Assembly (NCBI GenBank): GCA_002379985.1
Contig: DFVG01000045.1
Coordinates: 72,881 to 136,880 of the forward strand
DNA from: Flavobacteriaceae bacterium UBA4166
Lineage (GTDB): Bacteria; Bacteroidota; Bacteroidia; Flavobacteriales; Flavobacteriaceae
Length of the DNA: 64,000 bases
Direction of reading: 5' to 3'
Shown here piece by piece: positions 25,593 through 33,280 of this stretch; positions within the stretch are counted from its first letter, which is position 1; each line of letters opens with the position of its first letter. The notes under the pieces were generated by a model. The model was not told the DNA's origin, searched no databases, and saw only the letters and a program-made list of their open reading frames with translations. Both the position numbers and the translations under genes were made by a program.

Positions 25593-25622
25593 CAAATGTA
25601 ATTTAAATTCTGAATTCCGCAA
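25593..25622 (-). promoter_or_regulatory. Consensus Bacteroidota promoter of the polyamine operon
   Basis: Minus-strand TTG (25622-25620), a 19-bp spacer and TACATTTG (25600-25593) match the Bacteroidota consensus TTG-N19-21-TAnnTTTG in full. Transcription would begin near 25586, leaving a leader of about 258 nt before speA. The rest of 25329-25660 holds the leader ORF, the hairpin and a short GC palindrome at 25501-25513. Confidence 0.75.
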
Positions 25623-25660
25623 CTTTTTTCAGAAAAAATAAACAAAAAAGAGGCTTGCGA

Positions 25661-26527
25661 TTACAACATAGAAAATAACTCTACCTCTCTCTTGGTCAGG
25701 ATCTTCCAACGCCCTCGCGGCAAGTCTTTTTTGGTAAGATGGGCCAAGGTTACGCAATCTACACGCACCACATCATACCCAAAATGATCGAAAATATCGC
25801 GAATGATGCTGTTCCCCATATTTTTGATACGCAATCCTACTTGAGATTTTGGAGCGTTGTCTACATAACTAATTTCTTCTACCTCAACGGTATTGCCTTT
25901 GAGTGTAAATCCTTCAGAAATTTTCTCTAGATCTTCGTGTTTCAAGTTTTTATCCAGTTCAATATGGAACAGACGTTCCATTCCTTTGCTATGGAGTTTA
26001 TCCACCAAACTATCATCGTTGGTGAATAATAGTAGTCCGGTTGCGTTTCGTCCTAGTCGGCCTACAGGCTTCACTCTGGCGGAAGTAGCATTTGAGATCA
26101 GATCCATGACGGTGAGCCCTTTTTGCTCACTGGTGGTCGTTGCCACGCCTTTTGGCTTGTTGAGAAGGATATAAGTTTCCGGTTCGGGATTGATGCGACG
26201 CCCGTCAAAACGAACATCATCCTCCAGTTGAACCTTATAGCCCATTTGATTGACGATCTTGCCGTTAACGCTCACTAAGCCGGTAGCAATAAATGTATCC
26301 GCTTCGCGACGGGAACAAACACCGCTATTGGCGATGTATTTATTGAGTCGGATACCATCAGGATTTTTCTCGTGATTGGTTTTCGCGGTTTTATTTTGAC
26401 GACCCGATTGCTTTTTATTTGATTGGTTCTTATGGGGGGCATTGCCACGCGCGCTACTGCGTTTCTTTGTGTTTCCACCGCCACGCCCGGATGATTTTCC
26501 TTGTTTGTTGAAATCCTTTCTGCTCAT
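25661..26527 (-). CDS. RluB/RsuA-family pseudouridine synthase, catalytic Asp replaced
   Basis: The 288-residue protein has a basic Gly/Ser/Asn/Lys-rich N-terminus (1-55), an S4 RNA-binding domain (IRLNKYIANSGVCSRREADT, about 59-78) and an RluB-type synthase domain (YILLNKPKGVATTT, then FGYDVVRVDCVTLAHLTKKD). The catalytic motif is normally GRLD followed by xxTxGLLLLTNDG; here it reads VGRLGRNATGLLLFTNDD with Gly159 (codon GGA) in place of the catalytic Asp. The family makes pseudouridine in 23S or 16S rRNA. This copy may be inactive as a synthase, or may use another residue. An exact -7 box lies 24 bp upstream of the start. Confidence 0.87.
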   Translation of the reverse strand: MSRKDFNKQGKSSGRGGGNTKKRSSARGNAPHKNQSNKKQSGRQNKTAKTNHEKNPDGIRLNKYIANSGVCSRREADTFIATGLVSVNGKIVNQMGYKVQLEDDVRFDGRRINPEPETYILLNKPKGVATTTSEQKGLTVMDLISNATSARVKPVGRLGRNATGLLLFTNDDSLVDKLHSKGMERLFHIELDKNLKHEDLEKISEGFTLKGNTVEVEEISYVDNAPKSQVGLRIKNMGNSIIRDIFDHFGYDVVRVDCVTLAHLTKKDLPRGRWKILTKREVELFSML

Positions 26528-26550
26528 ATTCCTTCCTTAAAATTGTTCGG

Positions 26551-26558
26551 CAAAGATA
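26551..26558 (-). promoter_or_regulatory. Bacteroidota -7 box for the pseudouridine synthase gene
   Basis: The minus-strand sequence TATCTTTG is an exact TAnnTTTG match, 24 bp before the ATG at 26527. No TTG is found at the usual -33 distance. Confidence 0.6.
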
Positions 26559-26600
26559 CTGAGAAGTTTATGGCTTCTATTATGAGATCGGTAATTTCTT

Positions 26601-27506
26601 TTATACGAAGCGCTTCAGTAGTAAAGGCACGTCAATCAGTACAATACTAAACACCCCGATAACTATGACAAATTTCAAAATACCGTGAAGGATCATATAG
26701 TGCAGCTTTTCTTTCGATTTCCAAAGTACGAATACAAAAAAGGCCAAGGCCAGCATACTTCCGTAGAAATAGAGGTACATATACCCTATTTCAAACTGAG
26801 TGATCAAAAAATAGGCAGGCACTAAGGTGAGTAACGACATAAATGTGAGCATTCGCTTGGAGAGCCCCTCGCCATATACTACCGGGATCGTACGGTAGTT
26901 TTGCGCCAGATCACCTTTTAGATTTTCAAGGTCTTTCACCAATTCTCGCATAGCAATCAATAGAAACAGGAAGGTGGCATGAACGAAGATGACGATGTCA
27001 AAATTTCGATAATAAATAAATACGGCAAAGAAAGGGATGACCGCAAGGGTGGATGCTACAATATTTCCCACCACAGGGTACTTCTTTAGTTTGTGTGAAT
27101 AAAACCAAATTCCGAAGATATACAGGGAAAAGAACACCACTGCCTTAAACGAGACATAGCTTGCCAAGACCACCGAGAGAAAATTGAGGATGAAATAGGT
27201 GCTCAACTTGGTACGCTGACTAATCAAACGGTCGAGCATCGTCTTACGAGGACGATTGATCAGGTCTTTTTCTCGATCGTAAAAATTGTTGATGATATAA
27301 CCACCCGCAATAGCCGCTGCAGAAGCCAATACAAGCATGAGTAGATTGAGGTCTAAGACCACATGACGTATGGGGAGTTCTGGCGCGAGTATGTAGATGG
27401 AAGTAAGGTATTGCGCAATAACAATAATTAAAATGTTATAGCCGCGAACTACCGAAAGGAGGCTGAACGATTTTAGAAGAAAATGCTTTTGCTTCCTACG
27501 CAACAT
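26601..27506 (-). CDS. UbiA-family prenyltransferase (DGGGP synthase-like)
   Basis: This 301-residue protein has about eight membrane helices. The two prenyl-diphosphate binding motifs are NNFYDREKDLINRPRKTML (about 78-96) and RELVKDLENLKGDLAQNYRT. The family attaches isoprenoid chains to acceptors in the inner membrane. Flavobacterial members in this position are usually named geranylgeranylglycerol-phosphate geranylgeranyltransferase by similarity to archaeal enzymes; a quinone or other lipid acceptor cannot be excluded. It begins 22 bp after mevalonate kinase, so it shares a transcript with the isoprenoid precursor gene. Confidence 0.85.
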   Translation of the reverse strand: MLRRKQKHFLLKSFSLLSVVRGYNILIIVIAQYLTSIYILAPELPIRHVVLDLNLLMLVLASAAAIAGGYIINNFYDREKDLINRPRKTMLDRLISQRTKLSTYFILNFLSVVLASYVSFKAVVFFSLYIFGIWFYSHKLKKYPVVGNIVASTLAVIPFFAVFIYYRNFDIVIFVHATFLFLLIAMRELVKDLENLKGDLAQNYRTIPVVYGEGLSKRMLTFMSLLTLVPAYFLITQFEIGYMYLYFYGSMLALAFFVFVLWKSKEKLHYMILHGILKFVIVIGVFSIVLIDVPLLLKRFV

Positions 27507-27528
27507 ACATGTTGTCTATGAGAATGTC

Positions 27529-28467
27529 TTAGAAGTTATAAACCACTTCCAAACGATAGTCTTTCAGCGCTTCCCGCGCTTTATTAATATCCTGTGTAAA
27601 TCCGAGCATATAGCCACCACCGCCAGAACCACAAAGTTTTAGATAGTAGGCATTGGTATCAATACCTCGTTTCCAGAGCTTGTGAAACTCTTTAGGGATC
27701 ATGGGTTTAAAGTTATCTAGGACTACTTTTGAAAGTTGTTTAATGTTTCCGAAGAGTGATTTCACATCGCCTTGCAGAAAATCCTCCACGCAGGCATCGG
27801 TATGTTTTACGAATTGATTCTTCAACATATTCCGAAATCCTTCCTGCTTCATGTTCTCCATAAAGATCTGTACCATGGGTGCTGTTTCTCCGGTGCTTCC
27901 GCTATCTAACAAGAATACCGCTCCCTTTCCTTCTTCGGTTTGTGAAGGAATTCCGGCAGGCTCCAGATCATCTTGCGAATTGATCAAAATAGGCAAGCTC
28001 AAGTAGCTGTTCAAAGGGTCTAAGCCTGAGGACTTTCCGTGGAAAAAAGATTCCATCGCACCAAAAATAGCTTTTAGCCGAAGTAATTTATCGCGCGTGA
28101 GATTTTCTAATACCGTAATCTTATCATACGCATAGCGGTCATATACCGCAGCAACCAATGCGCCACTACTTCCTACGCCGTATCCCTGTGGAATACTGGA
28201 GTCGAAATACAATCCGTTAGCAACATCCTCCTCTAGTCGATCCATATCAAAACTAACCAGCTTGGGCTGTTCCTCTTGCAACGTCTTCAAGTACGTAGCA
28301 AAACGCGAAAGCGCCTCATTGCTCTTCTTTGTAGCGATGGTGTGATGGGCGTCGATTTTTAACGCGCCGTTGTAAAAGTTATACGGAATCGAGAGACCTT
28401 TGGAGTCTTTGATAATACCGTATTCACCAAAAAGTAAGATTTTCGAGTAAAAGAGGGGACCACGCAT
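27529..28467 (-). CDS. GHMP-family kinase, probable mevalonate kinase
   Basis: The 312-residue protein has the GHMP N-terminal motif KILLFGEYGIIKDSKGLSIP (about 9-28), the ATP loop SSIPQGYGVGSSGALVAAVY (about 90-109) and the C-terminal motif KLCGSGGGGYMLGFT. The full-length GHMP fold and the adjacent mevalonate diphosphate decarboxylase point to mevalonate kinase, which phosphorylates mevalonate for isoprenoid synthesis. The motifs alone could also fit phosphomevalonate kinase, and the second kinase of the pathway is not in the window. An exact -7 box lies upstream at 28517-28524. Confidence 0.84.
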   Translation of the reverse strand: MRGPLFYSKILLFGEYGIIKDSKGLSIPYNFYNGALKIDAHHTIATKKSNEALSRFATYLKTLQEEQPKLVSFDMDRLEEDVANGLYFDSSIPQGYGVGSSGALVAAVYDRYAYDKITVLENLTRDKLLRLKAIFGAMESFFHGKSSGLDPLNSYLSLPILINSQDDLEPAGIPSQTEEGKGAVFLLDSGSTGETAPMVQIFMENMKQEGFRNMLKNQFVKHTDACVEDFLQGDVKSLFGNIKQLSKVVLDNFKPMIPKEFHKLWKRGIDTNAYYLKLCGSGGGGYMLGFTQDINKAREALKDYRLEVVYNF

Positions 28468-28516
28468 AGGTTCTTGTAAAGGGTTTGTTAAATGTATAAA
28501 ATTCTATACAACAGTG

Positions 28517-28524
28517 CAAAGATA
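28517..28524 (-). promoter_or_regulatory. Bacteroidota -7 box for the mevalonate kinase-UbiA unit
   Basis: The minus-strand TATCTTTG is an exact TAnnTTTG match, about 50 bp before the ATG at 28467. It sits in the 154-bp gap after the decarboxylase gene, so the two mevalonate genes need not share one transcript. Confidence 0.6.
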
Positions 28525-28621
28525 CGATACAATGATGGTTTTTGAGTATGGGCTAGGGTAAAATTCTCTTAAATTATTGAGGCAACCCCTTCGAAATGAA
28601 GCCAAGAGATATAAAATAGTA

Positions 28622-29704
28622 TCATAAAAGGAAGGCACCTATACCTACTTCATCTTCAATAAACTCTCCTTTACTACAAAACGACGTAAGTTCCGTTCGA
28701 ATGAATTGCGAGACCTCCTCTCTTTCTTCTTTCGGGAAAAGCACATGCACATTCGCTCCTGCATCTAAGGTAAAACAGACCGAGCTACCGGTTTCTTTTC
28801 TAAATTCCCAAATTCGATTAATGATCTCCAACGTATTGGGTTTCATCAATATAAAATAAGGGTTGGATGTCAGCATCATAGCGTGCAGCGAAAGTGCTTC
28901 GCGCTCTACAATTTGAACAAATGCTGAAAGGTCTCCTTCCTTCAAAACAGGAATCAGTTTTGAAAGGTGATTATTTGCTTGCTGAAAGCGCTGCTCCGCA
29001 AACGGATGCTCGTGCATCAAATTATGCCCTACCGTACTGCTTACTTGCTTCTCACCTTTGTCTACCAATAAAATAGTGTCCTGATACTCATGAAAATTCG
29101 GATGCACGTTATACGGATACCGCGTTCCTAACAAATTACTACTTCCTTCAATGTTTTGATGTTCTCCCCACACCACCAAAGGGCCGTCAATGCTTCTACA
29201 AGCACTTCCGGAGCCTAGACGGGCTAAAAAAGAGGCCTTTTGTTTTTTTGCTTCGGAAATAGATTCAGGTGCGCCTAAAAGTCGGTTTTCCAATGCTATC
29301 AAACACATTGCCAAGGCACTCATTCCGCTTGCGGAAGAGGCAATCCCACTACTGTGCGGAAAGCTGTTCGTTGTGTTAATATTGAATTTATATTCTTTCA
29401 GAAAGGGCAGATAGGCTTCAATTCGTTCAAAGAACTTTTGAATTTTCGGCTTAAAACTGTCTTCCTTATGGTCATTCAGAAACACCTCAAAATCAAATCC
29501 TTCAGACGTTTTTCGTTCATATGAAAGTGTTGTCTTTGTATGACAATTGGAAAGTGTAAAGCTAATGGAAGCGTTTTTGGGAAGTTGTTCACCGTACTTT
29601 CCCCAATATTTTACCAGTGCAATGTTACTAGGGCTTTGGCAGGAAACAGTACCTTTTTCAAGCAAGGTATAGGAGGTAGTGGTTAGGTATTGATTGGAGG
29701 TCAT
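28622..29704 (-). CDS. mvaD: Diphosphomevalonate decarboxylase
   Basis: The 360-residue GHMP-fold enzyme shows QSPSNIALVKYWGKYGEQLP near the N-terminus, SFPHSSGIASSASGMSALAM (ATP loop) and ACRSIDGPLVVWGEH with the conserved Arg/Ser. These are specific for mevalonate diphosphate decarboxylase, which makes isopentenyl diphosphate using ATP. Frames also begin at 29734 and 29713, but the 29734 ATG lies upstream of the -7 box (29722-29729) and could not be translated from that transcript; 29704 matches the usual family N-terminus. The last codons fit the family C-terminus. Confidence 0.92.
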   Translation of the reverse strand: MTSNQYLTTTSYTLLEKGTVSCQSPSNIALVKYWGKYGEQLPKNASISFTLSNCHTKTTLSYERKTSEGFDFEVFLNDHKEDSFKPKIQKFFERIEAYLPFLKEYKFNINTTNSFPHSSGIASSASGMSALAMCLIALENRLLGAPESISEAKKQKASFLARLGSGSACRSIDGPLVVWGEHQNIEGSSNLLGTRYPYNVHPNFHEYQDTILLVDKGEKQVSSTVGHNLMHEHPFAEQRFQQANNHLSKLIPVLKEGDLSAFVQIVEREALSLHAMMLTSNPYFILMKPNTLEIINRIWEFRKETGSSVCFTLDAGANVHVLFPKEEREEVSQFIRTELTSFCSKGEFIEDEVGIGAFLL

Positions 29705-29721
29705 CGGATTCATTTCTTCGA

Positions 29722-29729
29722 CAAATATA
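29722..29729 (-). promoter_or_regulatory. Bacteroidota -7 box for mvaD
   Basis: The minus-strand TATATTTG is an exact TAnnTTTG match, 17 bp before the chosen ATG at 29704. It decides against the upstream ATG at 29734. Confidence 0.6.
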
Positions 29730-29757
29730 ACCATTGTTTTAAGGTTACCGAACGTAA

Positions 29758-29781
29758 AAAGGCCACCCGAGGGCAGCCTTT
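29758..29781 (-). terminator. Intrinsic terminator after the T9SS serine hydrolase
   Basis: On the minus strand, AAAGGCTGCC pairs with GGTGGCCTTT (G-T pairs allowed) around a CTCG loop, followed by TTTTTACG. It ends the transcript of the gene whose stop is at 29806. Confidence 0.75.
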
Positions 29782-29805
29782 GATTTTTTCAATTCAATTT
29801 CTGAA

Positions 29806-31692
29806 TTATTTTACGATAATTCTACTTGTCATCTTCTTTCCTTCCACGGTGAAGGTAATTAGATAGAGTCCGCTTTGCAGCGATTGCACAGGGATCGTAT
29901 TTTCACCCTGTACCAATATATTTTGCATTAATGTACGTCCATGAACGTCGTTGAGTGTATACGCAACCTCTGTATGCAACAGCACCTCTACATTGACCTT
30001 TTCTGAAGTAATTGTTGGATACAGTGTAATAAATGCGGAAAGGTTCGCTTCGGTGACCGATAACGTAGCTTCCCGCTCCGGTGCATTTCCAAGCAAATAG
30101 AGGGCATTGTTTCCGTTATTGGAGTTCTTAGTGTATTCGTACACCCGAAGCGCATAAACTTTTGAAGGGTCTAATCCCGTAATGGTGACATTGCTCCCCG
30201 AACCATCGTATACAACAAAGCTACCATCTCCAAGATCGTCTCCGCTTCCAAATTCGGCATTCGCAACATAGTCTTCTCCATCGATAGGATAAGCACTAAA
30301 ATGGTAGGTATCGGTACTGTTCGTAATATCTTTAGCTACAACTACTCGGGATGATCCGTTTCCGTTTGTCCAAGAAACATCCATAGTACTTGTTCCGTCT
30401 CCAGAATGAGTAAGATTACTCGCTGCCAACGTAGGGGAATCCATTAAATCGTGGGCTGGAAATGTAGCGGTTGCAGAGATGCAGTTCCAGCCTAAGCCAT
30501 CTAGATCGATCCAAAACTGATTCGCAGTTCCATCTACCACGCGCTTATTTAGAATGATCGCCCAGGTATAACCGTTGTTAGAACGCACAAAAATACTGGC
30601 GGTTCCATCTACCGCTCCCGTATGCCACCAATTGTTGGCACTATTTACCGACCATCCTTTTGCGTAGAAAGGTGCGTTTGCAGAAGGAGTTGTCATGGAA
30701 GTGATCGTTCCCGAAGATAAAATATCCGGTTTGGTAGCAAAGCCGTCAACGGCCACTAGCAAGCGTACCAGATCTCTCGAGGTCGCAATCCAGCCTCCGT
30801 GACCATCCATCGCCTCAATACTAAAGCCACCATACTCCCAAGGAACCATAGTTCCGCTTCCGTAGAGATCCAACGTGGTAAATCCGTTACCTACGTACTC
30901 CCCTTCGCGTTCTAGCTTTTCGTCTTGTAAGTTGTTGCCAATATACATATCATAAATTCCCAAGGGGTGGAAGATCTCTTGTTGCATCCAAGCTTCATAG
31001 GAAAGTCCGGATACTTCTTCAATGATTTCACTCAAGACCAAAAAACCCATATTTGAGTAGCTATAGGCCGTATTCGGTGCAAAATCTAGTGTTTTTTCTA
31101 GGAGATAGTTAATTAAGAACTCTTCTTTAACAGGGTTCTGTTCTCCTTGCGATTGCGTAACGTGCAAAGGCACGACGATGGGGTCGCATCCGGAGAAAAA
31201 CCAAGGATACGGACTCGTAGGATCAGGGAAACAATTGTTACTACGATCCCAACCCGCGCTATGTTCTAACAAATGTTGAACTGTAATATCGTACACGCGA
31301 GTATCTGTAATATTACTATTAGAAAAATACCAATGATTTTCTAACAGTCCACCCGAACCAAACACTTGATCGTTCAAGTTGATGGTTCCGTCTTCGACCA
31401 TTTTCATAATCCCGATGGCCGTAATAGGTTTGGAAACACTCGCGATTCGAAACATGTGATACGGTTGTGTTACTTCGGAACCGGCGATATCAGCGTTTCC
31501 GAAAGCACGCATATATTTTAGTTCACCATCTTTAGCGAGGGCCACCGTCATCGAAGGAATGTTGTGGGTAGCCATGAAACTTTGCATTTGAGTATCACAC
31601 GTTGTCATTTCCGGAACCGGTATTCCGGTTTGCGCCATGGCATGAACGGTAAAAATGAGTAGCATACTCAATGTGAGGTACATTTTTTTCAT
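29806..31692 (-). CDS. Beta-lactamase-fold serine hydrolase with T9SS sorting domain
   Basis: A signal peptide (ending HAMAQ) is followed by a class C beta-lactamase/D-Ala-D-Ala peptidase-like domain (about 25-400): ASVSKPITAIG holds the SxxK nucleophile, TAYSYSNMGFLVLSE the YxN motif and WWHTGAVDG the HTG triad motif. A fibronectin-like linker and a T9SS type A C-terminal domain (about 555-628, ending TSRIIVK) follow, so the enzyme is secreted to or fixed on the cell surface. The substrate could be peptides, esters or peptidoglycan fragments; antibiotic resistance is not implied. It is divergent from the ECF sigma operon and carries the same bipartite promoter motif 40 bp upstream. Confidence 0.9.
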   Translation of the reverse strand: MKKMYLTLSMLLIFTVHAMAQTGIPVPEMTTCDTQMQSFMATHNIPSMTVALAKDGELKYMRAFGNADIAGSEVTQPYHMFRIASVSKPITAIGIMKMVEDGTINLNDQVFGSGGLLENHWYFSNSNITDTRVYDITVQHLLEHSAGWDRSNNCFPDPTSPYPWFFSGCDPIVVPLHVTQSQGEQNPVKEEFLINYLLEKTLDFAPNTAYSYSNMGFLVLSEIIEEVSGLSYEAWMQQEIFHPLGIYDMYIGNNLQDEKLEREGEYVGNGFTTLDLYGSGTMVPWEYGGFSIEAMDGHGGWIATSRDLVRLLVAVDGFATKPDILSSGTITSMTTPSANAPFYAKGWSVNSANNWWHTGAVDGTASIFVRSNNGYTWAIILNKRVVDGTANQFWIDLDGLGWNCISATATFPAHDLMDSPTLAASNLTHSGDGTSTMDVSWTNGNGSSRVVVAKDITNSTDTYHFSAYPIDGEDYVANAEFGSGDDLGDGSFVVYDGSGSNVTITGLDPSKVYALRVYEYTKNSNNGNNALYLLGNAPEREATLSVTEANLSAFITLYPTITSEKVNVEVLLHTEVAYTLNDVHGRTLMQNILVQGENTIPVQSLQSGLYLITFTVEGKKMTSRIIVK

Positions 31693-31731
31693 AATAATCT
31701 ATGTTTAGTTAATCGATACATTAATTTTCTA

Positions 31732-31760
31732 TACATCGCTTATTCCGAAAAATGTCATCA
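31732..31760 (-). promoter_or_regulatory. Bipartite ECF-type promoter motif, serine hydrolase copy
   Basis: Read on the minus strand: TGATGACATTT (31760-31750), 11 bp, CGATGTA (31738-31732), then 39 bp to the ATG at 31692. Both boxes and spacing are identical to those before the sigma operon and before the gene remnant at 36623. The layout resembles -35 and -10 elements of an ECF sigma promoter. Confidence 0.75.
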
Positions 31761-31849
31761 AGCCTTTCCGTAGAAAAAATTCAGAAGTAAAAAATCGCTA
31801 AAGCGCGCAGGGAAATTAAATTACTGTTTTGATGCAAAACATGACAATG

Positions 31850-31878
31850 TGATGACATTTAAAATTATCATCGATGTA
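31850..31878 (+). promoter_or_regulatory. Bipartite ECF-type promoter motif, sigma operon copy
   Basis: TGATGACATTT (31850-31860), 11 bp, CGATGTA (31872-31878), then 60 bp to the sigma ATG. Its position before the sigma gene fits autoregulation, which is usual for ECF sigma factors. The two copies in this 246-bp divergent region are about 90 bp apart and point away from each other. Confidence 0.75.
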
Positions 31879-31938
31879 ATGCTGAAAAGGTTCGTTACAA
31901 TGAACTAAAAAAATTAGTACCTTTCCTACATCTTCACG

Positions 31939-32511
31939 ATGGGGAAAGTGCATCACATAAAGCATCAAGAAACGACGGTCACGGCTATTAAGGCGAATGA
32001 CGAACAGGTGTTAAAGAAAATTTATACCGAAAACTATAAAAAAACCGAAGTTTTCATTCTAAAGAACAGCGGCTCCATGCAGCAGGCAAAAGACACATAT
32101 CAAGAAGCATTTATCGCCATGTGGCAGAACATCAAGGAGGGAAAATTCACGCCTAAAAATGAATCTGCCGTGCAAGGGTATTTGTATCAAATTGCAAAGA
32201 ACAAATGGTTGGATGTACTTCGGTCTTCACGATTCAAAAAAACGGTGTTGGTGGAAGAAACCGCTGCTTGGGAAGCCCAAGAACAACCGTTTCCAGAAAG
32301 CAATGAAAAAGAAGCGCAACTTGCTAAAGTGATGGAAGGGTTCAAGCAGCTTGGACCCGATTGTCGCGAACTGCTGAAAAAATTCTATTTCGAAAAGCTT
32401 CCACTTCGCACGTTGGCAACTCAATTTGAAATTGGTGAGGCTTCCGTTCGAAATAAAAAGTACCGCTGCATTCAACAGCTTCGGAATTTGATCCAACCCC
32501 CAACCCCTTAA
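31939..32511 (+). CDS. ECF-type RNA polymerase sigma factor
   Basis: The 190-residue protein has a sigma-2 region (QAKDTYQEAFIAMWQNIKEG and YLYQIAKNKWLDVLRSSRF) and a sigma-4 region with a helix-turn-helix (LRTLATQFEIGEASVRNKKYR), and no region 1 or 3, which defines ECF sigma factors. It would direct RNA polymerase to a small set of promoters. The bipartite motif in front of it and three other genes is the best candidate target. The gene is followed after 13 bp by a membrane TPR protein in the anti-sigma position and then by the CHAT protein. Confidence 0.9.
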   Translation: MGKVHHIKHQETTVTAIKANDEQVLKKIYTENYKKTEVFILKNSGSMQQAKDTYQEAFIAMWQNIKEGKFTPKNESAVQGYLYQIAKNKWLDVLRSSRFKKTVLVEETAAWEAQEQPFPESNEKEAQLAKVMEGFKQLGPDCRELLKKFYFEKLPLRTLATQFEIGEASVRNKKYRCIQQLRNLIQPPTP

Positions 32512-32524
32512 GCACCTACACGCT

Positions 32525-33274
32525 ATGAATTCACCACAAATCACACAAGACGAATTTGAAACCATCGAACGCTATCTCAAAAATGAGATGACCGCTTCAG
32601 AACAAGAGCAGTTTCAGCAACAACTCATAGAAGACCCTTCTCTTCAACAAAAGGTCAATGAAGTGCGCATGCTCATTGATGGAATGGAAGCGGCCACGTT
32701 GAAAGAACAACTGAACGAATATCACAAAGAAGTAGGTTCAACCCATTCTAAAGTGGTTCAGGAACCTAATTTAATCACAAAACCAAAGAGCAACAGAACC
32801 CTTTGGTATAGCATGGCTGCAGTGCTCATAGCCTTGTTTGGAATCTTTTGGTTCTTCAACAGAACCTCTCCCAATGAAAAGCTTTTCGCCAAGCACTACA
32901 CACCTGATCCCGGACTTCCAACGACCATGAGCACAACGAGTAATTATTCCTTTTTTGAGGGCATGGTGGATTACAAGCAGGGAAATTTTAAAGAAGCATT
33001 ACAAAAATGGGAACCTTTACTGGCAAGCACTCCAGAGAACGACACCTTGCACTATTTTTTAGGCATGGCTCATTTAGCCAATGAAGAAACCAAACAAGCC
33101 CTTCCCTACTTAGAAAAGGTTTCAACGATGAAGCAAAGTAGTTTTATTTCAGAAGCGAATTGGTATTTGGGGTTGTCTTACCTTCGATTGAATCAACCCA
33201 AAGCCGCCGAAAAGGTATTAAAACGAAGTGACCTGAAAGAAAGTCAATTGGTCTTGAAAGAACTCAACCCTTAA
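32525..33274 (+). CDS. Membrane TPR protein, probable anti-sigma factor
   Basis: The 249-residue protein has an acidic/Gln-rich cytosolic part (1-90), one membrane helix (about 93-112, SMAAVLIALFGIFWFF) and a periplasmic part with TPR units (MVDYKQGNFKEALQKWEPLL, LHYFLGMAHLANEETKQAL, ANWYLGLSYLRLNQ). The N-terminal stretch, with LKNEMTASEQEQFQQQLIED, is typical of flavobacterial anti-sigma proteins. The N-terminus would hold the sigma factor and the TPRs could sense a periplasmic partner. The TPR-CHAT protein encoded 6 bp downstream is the obvious candidate, which is inference. Confidence 0.8.
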   Translation: MNSPQITQDEFETIERYLKNEMTASEQEQFQQQLIEDPSLQQKVNEVRMLIDGMEAATLKEQLNEYHKEVGSTHSKVVQEPNLITKPKSNRTLWYSMAAVLIALFGIFWFFNRTSPNEKLFAKHYTPDPGLPTTMSTTSNYSFFEGMVDYKQGNFKEALQKWEPLLASTPENDTLHYFLGMAHLANEETKQALPYLEKVSTMKQSSFISEANWYLGLSYLRLNQPKAAEKVLKRSDLKESQLVLKELNP

Positions 33275-33280
33275 TCCTCA

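Noticed and set aside
29705..29734. Upstream ATG at 29734 as start of mvaD
   Set aside because: It lies upstream of the -7 box at 29722-29729, so the mRNA would begin after it; the ATG at 29704 also matches the usual family N-terminus.
29806..31692. Antibiotic-resistance beta-lactamase
   Set aside because: The fold and SxxK/YxN/HTG motifs are present, but the protein carries a T9SS sorting domain and a long fibronectin-like linker, unlike resistance enzymes, and there is no AmpR-like regulator.
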